Source: Yponomeuta sedellus (lineage: Eukaryota > Arthropoda > Insecta > Lepidoptera > Yponomeutidae). Taken from it: DNA of 64,000 nucleotides. Made by a program: the position numbers and the translations under genes. Of this stretch, positions 57,128 through 64,000 are shown piece by piece. Position 1 is the first letter of the stretch. Every line of letters begins with the position of its first letter. The stretch lies in contig OW203734.1 of assembly GCA_934045075.1 (NCBI GenBank), positions 7,525,016 to 7,589,015 of the forward strand, read 5' to 3'. The notes under the pieces are model-generated. The model was not told where the DNA came from and made no database searches. It saw nothing but the letters and a program-made list of their open reading frames with translations.

Positions 57128-57185
57128 TCTTCTTCTTCAGGCTATATTATGTAGTCCACTGCTGGACATAGCCCTCCCCTAATGA
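57128..57185 (-). repeat. RTE-like LINE extreme 3' end
   Basis: 'cttcttcttcaggctat' and 'gtccactgctggacatagcc' are the reverse complement of the terminus at 17110-17165. Confidence 0.65.
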
Positions 57186-57819
57186 GGGAATTTACCAAAG
57201 TAATTTTCACATTTTAGTGCTAAATTTTTTCCTACAATACTTGATTGAAATCGCTACTTAATCGACATTGGTGACGGAAGACCAAAGCCTTACCAATACC
57301 ATTTATACAAACACAGAATCACAGTCACAAAAGCAACCGTAACATAATTCCCGGTGGACACCAAGTTTTTACATCATCATCAACGGGAAGGCACAAAACA
57401 AGACTGCCAAATGGACTGCCTATAATTACAACTTACATTACACTTTGTACCTTACTGTGCTGAAAATAAGAGTCAATATACGAATAGGACAAACAAGGTA
57501 CAATCAACCACAGCTGGTGATGATACTTTGGGTGTTTTATCGGTTTTTACCTAAGTAGAAGCTTTTACGTCAACGGTGGAAGATTTACATTAAAATCTTA
57601 AATGAAATTACATGACCTTTATATCAACGTAATTAAATTATGTATACAGCGTTCAGTTGCACCTTAACTTACACTAGGTAGGGTACAGAACCACTCGGAT
57701 GCTGCAGTGCCTGGGATATTGTTTTAGATGCAGTAGGCTTGAATAAAAAATTAAACAAATTTTATCAACTCTTTAAATGACACACACATTTCAGAAAATT
57801 ATAACACTTAATAAGTCAG
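57186..57819. other. unique sequence
   Basis: Nothing was recognised beyond the possible MITE end near 57198-57217. Confidence 0.4.
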
Positions 57820-57965
57820 CTTCTTCTTCTTCTTCAGGCTATATTATGTAGTCCACTGCTGGACATAGCCCTCCCCTATTGAGCGCCATAGCCCCTTGTC
57901 TTCAGCTTGCCGCATCCAGCATCTGCCGGCAGTTTTTCTCAGATCGTCATCCCACCTGGTCGGAG
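57820..57965 (-). pseudogene. RTE-like LINE C-terminus
   Basis: The minus frame gives 'RWDDDLRKTAGRCWMRQAED' and '..GEGYVQQWTT', parallel to 16988-17152, with a gaagaagaag tail. Confidence 0.7.
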
Positions 57966-57973
57966 GACTTAAG

Positions 57974-58036
57974 TTATAAGTTAGCTTAACGGTCAATAAT
58001 AAACTTACTTATATTGACCGTTAAACTAACTTATAA
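57974..58036. repeat. 25-bp hairpin
   Basis: 57974-57998 and 58012-58036 are inverted repeats with one mismatch and a 13-base loop. Confidence 0.9.
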
Positions 58037-58737
58037 TAACGACAACCTGCGCCAAATCACCGGATAAGTAACTAAATTAGTAAATAACTAGGTACTTATC
58101 CAGGGATAAACGAATAAACAGACGATTGACATGGTCGTCAACTTGTCATACAATTTATGTATGCAAATTATTAGAGGTGATATATATGCCCATGTATTGG
58201 CCGGTTATAATCTTGTCACGATACATGACTGACAACTATTTAAATATTGCTACGTTACGACTGTTTGTTGTGCTGTGTGACACTTACTGAAAATATATCA
58301 ACCGAGCAACATCTAGCGTTTAACTATCGTCCGCACTCTGCTAGTAGGCTTATAGTATAGGCCTCCACAGTACTTTATAATAAAAATATCATACTGCAAG
58401 ACATTTTTGAGTACAGCTTACTTCTTGATAAACAGATAGATAGTGTTTGAGTACAGCTTACCTCTTGATAAACAGATAGATAGTGCTTTCAGATGTTGTT
58501 GGTGCAGCCCACGCTAAGTCTATCGGGGTTTAATATACGTTTCCGCTTGTCTGAGTGTACAAAGTTTACTCCCTGTCCTCTGACCCGCCTCGTTGCGGGG
58601 AGGGCTAATGAGCTGGGCGTATTGATGACCGAACGCACACTTTGTGCCAATTTTACAAGGAAAAGACGCGTGTGGAGTCAGTTTGTTTGTCATTTACGAA
58701 CAAAAATATCAGCAGTACTATACGTACATACATAACC
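58037..58737. other. unique sequence
   Basis: A 31-bp direct repeat ('gagtacagcttac(t/c)tcttg' and 'ataaacagatagatagtg') occurs at about 58410 and 58449. Nothing else was recognised. Confidence 0.4.
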
Positions 58738-58985
58738 TCACGCCTGTATCCCAGCGGGGTAGGCAGAGACCAGGGACTGCCATTTGCCACGATCCTGACA
58801 GATCATCTTGGCTTCATCAACGTTCATAAGTCGTTGCATGCACGCACGCCAGTTCCGGGTACTCTTTGTCTTCCCCTTTGCTAATACATCCCCTATTTGG
58901 TCGAAGTATGTCCGCCTGGGACGACTCTTATCAACAAACGAAGCCTGTAGCAAAGCCTATACGGCAACAGGGGACATACGGACAG
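58738..58985 (-). pseudogene. LINE C-terminal fragment
   Basis: The minus frame reads 'RRTYFDQIGDVLAKG', 'RACMQRLMNVDEAKMICQDR' and 'WQSLVSAYPAGIQA', then a stop and a tatgtatgta tail. This is the C-terminal signature of an insect endonuclease/RT retrotransposon. It is 5'-truncated. Confidence 0.7.
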
Positions 58986-59975
58986 TTAATTACGTGTGAT
59001 AGTTCGCGCCTTCCTTCACAACAACGTCGGAAAGATTGCCTTGCCCTTACAACTGTGTGGCTACGAAAGTCGCGAGACAGACCTCCTCGACTCAAAGCAA
59101 ATGAAATAAAATAATTTTTATTTCAACGTAACGTTCGTAACGTAAGAAGAAGAAGAAGTAACGCATACGTACGTATCTTCGGCTTGGTCGGCCACGTTTA
59201 CGGTATTCGTCGTGGGACCCAGTCAGTGGCAACTTTTGCCCATTTGTCTGGGCACATACTTCGTAATTCCTATTTGTCCACCCGCTGACCTCGTGGCCCC
59301 GCCCTGTCACTAAGCACGTAGGCCGTCCGTAATGTCATTCGGCAGACGGAGTAGTTTATTGACACTTTCTGCTGTTCCTCCACAATATGTGGCCCTCAGA
59401 GGTAATCAACTGTTGTTGCTAACTAAGCGAGTACACACTGTTATGTTTGTGTTTTTGGACGTTTAGAAGAAGTTTGCGTATAAAATATTTGGAATAGGAG
59501 ATGTGGAAAAGGCTGGATGAATTAATAATTGAACGGACGGATTAATGGAGTGACTTACCTAGCTGTACCATCAATGACCTACCCCCGGTTTCTCGTTCAC
59601 TAACAATCTATATCCCGCAGGGGTAGGCAGAGATGATGGTCTGACATTGCCACGATCCTGATAGATCTGTTTCCCATCATAAATATTTATAAGTGCATGC
59701 AACGGTATGCACTATATAAGAGAGCTATAATTTTTTAACTACTAGACGTACCTTATGATTTTTTGTCAATGGATTTGTGACATATATTCCTATCAAATCA
59801 TATAGTGAATTAACAGCGTTGCCAGAATTTTTCTGAAACAAATACTTGTAATTTTGGTGTAATTAGCTAATCAAAAAGTACAAAAAAGTGTCAGTTCGGC
59901 TCAGCCGTTTCCAGCCTCCAACCCACAGTTTTTCATGCACCAACAATCTGTTAATCTACTATTAAAAGCTGTCAA
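58986..59975. other. unique sequence with small transposon pieces
   Basis: 59617-59710 is a decayed copy of the LINE end at 58738-58985. 59575-59610 and 59920-59975 resemble halves of the MITE at 45490-45605. The rest is unassigned. Confidence 0.4.
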
Positions 59976-60248
59976 GATTGATAGATTATATTCTTTTTAA
60001 TGCATTAACCCGTGCTTAGGACAATTTTAAATCCTATTTAGAGGCTAAAAATTCCACCCATGCCGGGATTCGAAACCGCGACCTCTGGCTATCCGTGCCA
60101 GCGCTCTTCCAACTGAGCTAATGGGCGACTCTCCGACTCTCCGGCATCAGTGAAATTTCGAACCCCTTTACAACACTCTGTGTATTACGTACAGGCAGCG
60201 ACATGGGTGGAATTTTTAGCCTCTAAATAGGTTTTTATGATTGATAGA
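59976..60248. repeat. tRNA-unit SINE, foldback copy, 10-bp TSD
   Basis: The body is 59986-60238, flanked by 'gattgataga'. A minus unit (A-rich tail at left) joins, after 'gcagcgacat', the plus-oriented 'gggtggaatttttagcc'. The right end is 'aataggttttta'. Confidence 0.9.
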
Positions 60249-60299
60249 GTTTTAAAGAGTGGCTTACAACTATCAAGACAACTCGCGCCTGTACGTGCC

Positions 60300-60649
60300 C
60301 TGATTCATTTTTTGAGCTTTAAAACTTTACAATATATACTTTCGATTTCATGTCTGTACATTCAGGAAATATGCATTTTTGTTAAAAATACTATCAAATC
60401 TTTAAGAAGAACCAAGAGATGTACTAGGCCAGAGGCTATACGAAGAAATGTTAATAAATTACATGTAGGTACCGCCGCAAGAACTGGCATACGTTTTCGC
60501 AACTCTTTTTGTATGGCGATATATATAATCACTTGCCTCAAAACATCTCTATCCTGCCACTTACCAAATTTAAAATACTGGGAAATAAATTAATGTTAGA
60601 CCATATGTATTGCCCTGTAAAAGATTTTTTTGACGACCGTCTCAACTAA
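60300..60649 (+). pseudogene. LINE RT C-terminal fragment, frameshifted
   Basis: One frame gives 'LSISCLYIQEICIFVKNT'. Near 60517 it shifts to 'IYNHLPQNISILPLTKFKI', continuing to a TAA at 60647-60649. The pattern (LPSLYI..VKN.., then YN.LP..I..L....FK) is the tail of an insect LINE reverse-transcriptase protein. Confidence 0.6.
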
Positions 60650-60692
60650 GCAATTTATCTGTATAATAGGGTTATTAAGAAAAAATGTTCGC

Positions 60693-61047
60693 GGAAGCAC
60701 TCGTGGCCTAGGCGAACCGAGTGATTGGAATCAATCACTTGGTTAAGCAACATCAGGCGCGGTCAGGTACGGGATTGGTGAGCGTCCCGTGACTACCGCT
60801 AGTGGCATTTTTCCGAGCGCTTCCGTGCTTCGCAAGGCACGGTAAGCTGTTGGTGCCGGCTGTCATATAATGGCAGTCGTTAAGCCATGTCAGAGGCCTT
60901 ATGGGCGGCTTCTGACAGTAAGACCCGCCACTGTCTTACAATCCTCCACCAACCCGGACATGGCCCCCATGGTGGAGTATGGCCTAACCTTCCTGCGATG
61001 CAGGAAGAGACCCGTGCCCCAGCAGTGGGGACATACAAGGGTAGATA
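60693..61047 (+). repeat. 5S-derived SINE, full length
   Basis: The head carries 'gttaagcaacatcaggcgcg' and 'gggattggtgagcg'. The body is complete apart from a short deletion at 'ggcggct/tctgacag'. Confidence 0.85.
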
Positions 61048-61764
61048 ACGTAGTTTGTTTTTACCGTTAATCCTTAGATTGTATTCGTTTTAGATTTAGA
61101 TTATCTTACTCTAATATTTGTACACCTTAACCGGTAGAGCATGCACGTTTTTACTTGCCTTTAACAGCTACTAAATGTATTTACCATGCTTTAGCAAATG
61201 AAATGTTTTATCTTTATCTTATCGCTTCGCTTTTGGGCGGGAATTTCGTTCGACACACTCTTTGCGTGGTGTGTTTAACTTTCCAAGGCGACTTCCAAGC
61301 TGAAGCCATCCAAGCGAACGAGCCAGTCGCCACGCACGCAACATTAGCCAGCCGATTACCCCCGCACAATGTGTGACGCTGATGCTTCGTCCGCGCCGTT
61401 TGCTTAGCCGGAACCGGATGTGACGCGGCCGCCATCGCCGGAAACGACTGAAGCGACACGCGGGCGGAAGCTGGCTAGAAGTAGACATGACGACCGACTT
61501 TTGATTTCGAGTTTTGTTAGGTTTTAGCGAAAAACCTACAAAGAAGGCTATATTTTGTTTCATTTAGCTCTGGTCTACACGTCAATAATTAGTTTACAGA
61601 AATCGTTAAATCGCAGGACGCAATAATATCTATCAGATTGTTTGCTCTTCTATTCATGCATCACCCTTTTTTTTATTACTTTAAGTATTGAAAAAAGGTA
61701 TTCTCACCAGGATCCATGGTGAATGAAATGAAATAAATAAATATACGTCCTGCTACAGGACGCA
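61048..61764. other. unique sequence, GC-rich at 61240-61470
   Basis: Frames are open on both strands through the GC-rich part but give no recognisable protein. It could be regulatory or an unrecognised exon. Confidence 0.35.
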
Positions 61765-61890
61765 GCCTAACGATACCACTTGCTAAATATAAAAAAAAAC
61801 ACTTCGAGGAAACCAGTGTTTAATACCGTGACTATAAGAATAATCGGGAAAATCTCAAGTCTAACTATCTAACTCCCAGGCTGAATAAAG
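61765..61890 (+). repeat. SINE body fragment
   Basis: 'cttcgaggaaaccagtgttt' and 'cgggaaaatctcaagtctaac' match the last part of 63716-64000. Confidence 0.55.
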
Positions 61891-62409
61891 TAGTCTTACG
61901 AAATAACTAGAAAGAAAGAATAAATCTATTCAAATTGCCACGGAAACCCAAAGCATTAAAATTCAATCCTCAAAGTTAACGAGTATGTGAACAAGCACAG
62001 TATTAGAAATATAGCTAAATAAATACATAACTACACCATATTCTTATAAATTATCCTTAAATAACTGCCAATAGAGGCTAACTGTGGAAATATTTGTATA
62101 AGATTTTAAAAGGATTTTTTTTGAGGAGGTACTATTTAACTCCAGTTTACGACTATCGTAGTCGTAAGAATGAAATATACCTACGTACAAATAATAGATA
62201 TGATAAATAATCGAATAATTTAATATTATCTTGTAAAAAAGAGCGGGAAACTCTGCAAAATTCAGCAATTTCCACCTGAACCACGACATCTGCGAGATAC
62301 CAAACAAAACCTTTGTCAGGGGAAACAAGCGTTGTATAATGTTTCCTGTGGTTATACGAGTAGCACTCTCGATATCGAGAGCATATTGGAGTTTTGAAAT
62401 ATCTTCATG
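61891..62409. other. AT-rich sequence
   Basis: Nothing was recognised. Confidence 0.4.
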
Positions 62410-63230
62410 TTAATGAGCGGCGGTAGAGTAATGGACTCGGCAGCGAGAGACCCGGTTCGATTCCCAGGGCGGGCACATGCCCGAATCGAATCCCAAAAAT
62501 CCCGAATCGAAGCCCAAGCGAATCGAAAAAAAGAGTTATTATTTTTTTTCGAAGCTATGCACATTTGTGAAGATATAGTAGCAATTTTAAAAACCTATTT
62601 AGAGGCTGAAAATTCCACCCATGCCGGGATTCGAACCCGCGACCTCTGGCTATCCGTGCCAATGCTCTTTCTAACTGAGCTAATGGGCGACTCACCGGCA
62701 TCAGTGAAATTTCGAACCTCTTTACAATATTCTCTGTATTACGTACAGGCAGGGACATCTGGCTGAAGTAATTTGCATCACTTGCAGCCCCGAATACCTA
62801 CTTTGCAGTTAGGTTTTACATCGGAATGATATTGCTGTATCCACACGATTATATTATGTATTGTACGTAATACAGAGAATATTGTAAAGAGGGTCGAAAT
62901 TTCACTGATGCCGGTGAGTCGCCCATTAGCTCAGTTGGAAAGAGCGTTGGCACGGATAGCCAGAGGTCACGGGTTCGAATCCCGGCATGGGTGGAATTTT
63001 TAGCCTCTACATAGGTTTTTAAATTTGTCCTTAGCACGGGTTAGTGCACCAAAAATAATATAAATATAGTAGCAATACCATTCGCTAACTGTGAAGGAAA
63101 ACATCATGAGGAAACCTGAGTGTCTAGGGTGTTCAAATATCTCAGCGCTTTAAATTGTCAACCAGCGGTGGGCACGTGTGTGTGAGAAGGCCTGTGTTAT
63201 ACAGTGGGATGTATATAGGCTGCAATTTAA
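62410..63230 (+). repeat. tRNA-headed SINE interrupted by a tRNA-unit SINE
   Basis: The head 'gagcggcggtagagtaatgg' with B box GGTTCGATTCC runs to 'gatatagtagcaat' at 62585. The body resumes at 63077 with 'accattcgctaactgtg' and ends near 63230. Removing 62586-63076 restores a SINE that aligns with 63823-63860. Confidence 0.85.
62573..63076. repeat. tRNA-unit SINE, foldback copy, 13-bp TSD
   Basis: The body is 62586-63063, flanked by 'atatagtagcaat'. A minus unit and a plus unit meet near 62858, each with a tRNA-like region. Outer ends are 'tttaaaaacctatttagagg' on the left and the A-rich tail on the right. The host sequence is a SINE of known structure, so both boundaries are certain. Confidence 0.95.
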
Positions 63231-63715
63231 ACCACTTTGTGATAAAGAGGACAATTTACGACGCCAAAATCCCAAAGTAAGCGAAACTACGATTAGCATG
63301 CAAGACTAACATACATGGTTTTATGTTAAGCAGGTCTAATCGCGATTATTTTTTAGATTTGGTTGGTGTTGTATGGGCCGACACACAACACTCGCTACGT
63401 CTACGGACAGGTCCGGTGATAAGGCGCGTGATTTGTATTTAATTAGCACTGGATTCCACGTACTCGAAAGCTTGAAACCGTCCTCTTTGTTGAAGTTAGT
63501 ATATTGTCTACGTCATCATAGAGTTTACACCGGTTTTATTACACACATTCATTCTGTTTTTGCATTGTCATTACATTTCTACACATTTTCTCTTTGGCAA
63601 ACCCAATAATTGAGCCTTTTATTTCATGCACGGCTTACACCAGTTAAGAAGAACGTTACCGTTATAAACTTAATACGAGTACTATCTCTCGACTGCCTAC
63701 CCAACTATGTATGAG
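63231..63715. other. unique sequence
   Basis: A short piece at 63328-63350 ('ggtctaatcgcgattattt') matches the Penelope-like remnant at 53098. Nothing else was recognised. Confidence 0.4.
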
Positions 63716-64000
63716 TATCGTGATGAGCGGTGGTAGCGGAGCGGTGTAGAACGCCGGCTTCTCAATCGGGAGGTCGTGGGTTTGAACCCCGGCATGTACC
63801 AATGACTTTGTTTTCTAAGTTATGTACATTTGTGAAATTATAGTAGCAATACTACTCGCTGACGGTGAAGGAAAACATCGTTGGGAAACCCTAGTGTCTA
63901 AGGTGTTAGCGTACCTCAACGCTTGCTACGTATATTGGCCCAACTATGAGGCTAAGTGCGGAAATCTCAGGTCTAACTAACTAACTATGAGTATCGTGAA
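63716..64000 (+). repeat. tRNA-headed SINE (reference copy, cut by window edge)
   Basis: The head 'gagcggtggtagcggagcgg' has a B box (GGTTTGAACCC). The body is 'gtaccaatgactttgtttt', 'agtagcaatactactcgctg', 'gaaggaaaacatcg' and 'gaaatctcaggtctaac'. Confidence 0.85.

Overview
The window is eukaryotic, AT-rich and almost wholly non-coding. It reads as an insect genome, most likely a moth or butterfly. The evidence is the repeat content: tRNA-headed SINEs whose tail carries the lepidopteran-type motif 'aaggcctg(a/t)gcccagcactgggacgt...ataggct', Helitron-like elements ending in cagctag/T, Penelope-like elements, RTE- and Jockey-type LINE ends with microsatellite tails, and mariner relics. The order is inferred from repeats; no marker gene was compared.

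Only one convincing protein-coding gene is present. It is a two-coding-exon gene at 4210-5708 (+) encoding a secreted, cysteine-free, Tyr/Arg/Asp-rich protein of 432 residues, preceded by an intron whose upstream exon was not found. Everything else that looks like coding sequence is transposon-derived. This includes a Penelope RT/GIY-YIG fragment (13646-14510, -), a deleted DD37D mariner (24204-24760, +), a second mariner with long inverted repeats (37166-37777), and several 5'-truncated LINE C-termini (10577-11045 -, 12290-13200 -, 16988-17152 +, 33900-34205 -, 40084-40200 -, 47395-47760 +, 57820-57965 -, 58738-58985 -, 60300-60649 +).

Layout. 1-3800: SINEs, two foldback MITEs and a LINE tail. 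3807-6010: the gene and its flank. 7.6-9.9 kb: Helitron-like copies and a 61-bp minisatellite. 10.5-15.4 kb: dense LINE, MITE, Penelope and mariner remnants. 17.5-18.2 kb: a near-perfect 0.7-kb palindrome. 19.7-21.0 kb: about 1.2 kb of uninterrupted (GACA)n. 22.8-24.8 kb: an unclassified element with about a dozen copies of a cacggcaatgaaa-like motif, abutted by mariner. 25-52 kb: mostly SINE and LINE insertions in unique AT-rich DNA. 53.4-55.6 kb: a degenerate ~320-bp tandem array. 55.7-56.5 kb: a small element with 193-bp direct repeats. 57-64 kb: more LINE ends and SINEs.

Two repeat families stand out. One is a tRNA-like unit (pol III A and B boxes intact, anticodon loop lacking U33). Many of its copies are inverted dimers with the same two outer ends, a variable centre and 10-15 bp target-site duplications. 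The other is a SINE whose head is recognisably derived from 5S rRNA and which occurs about ten times here. Nested insertions give a relative order of events at several places.
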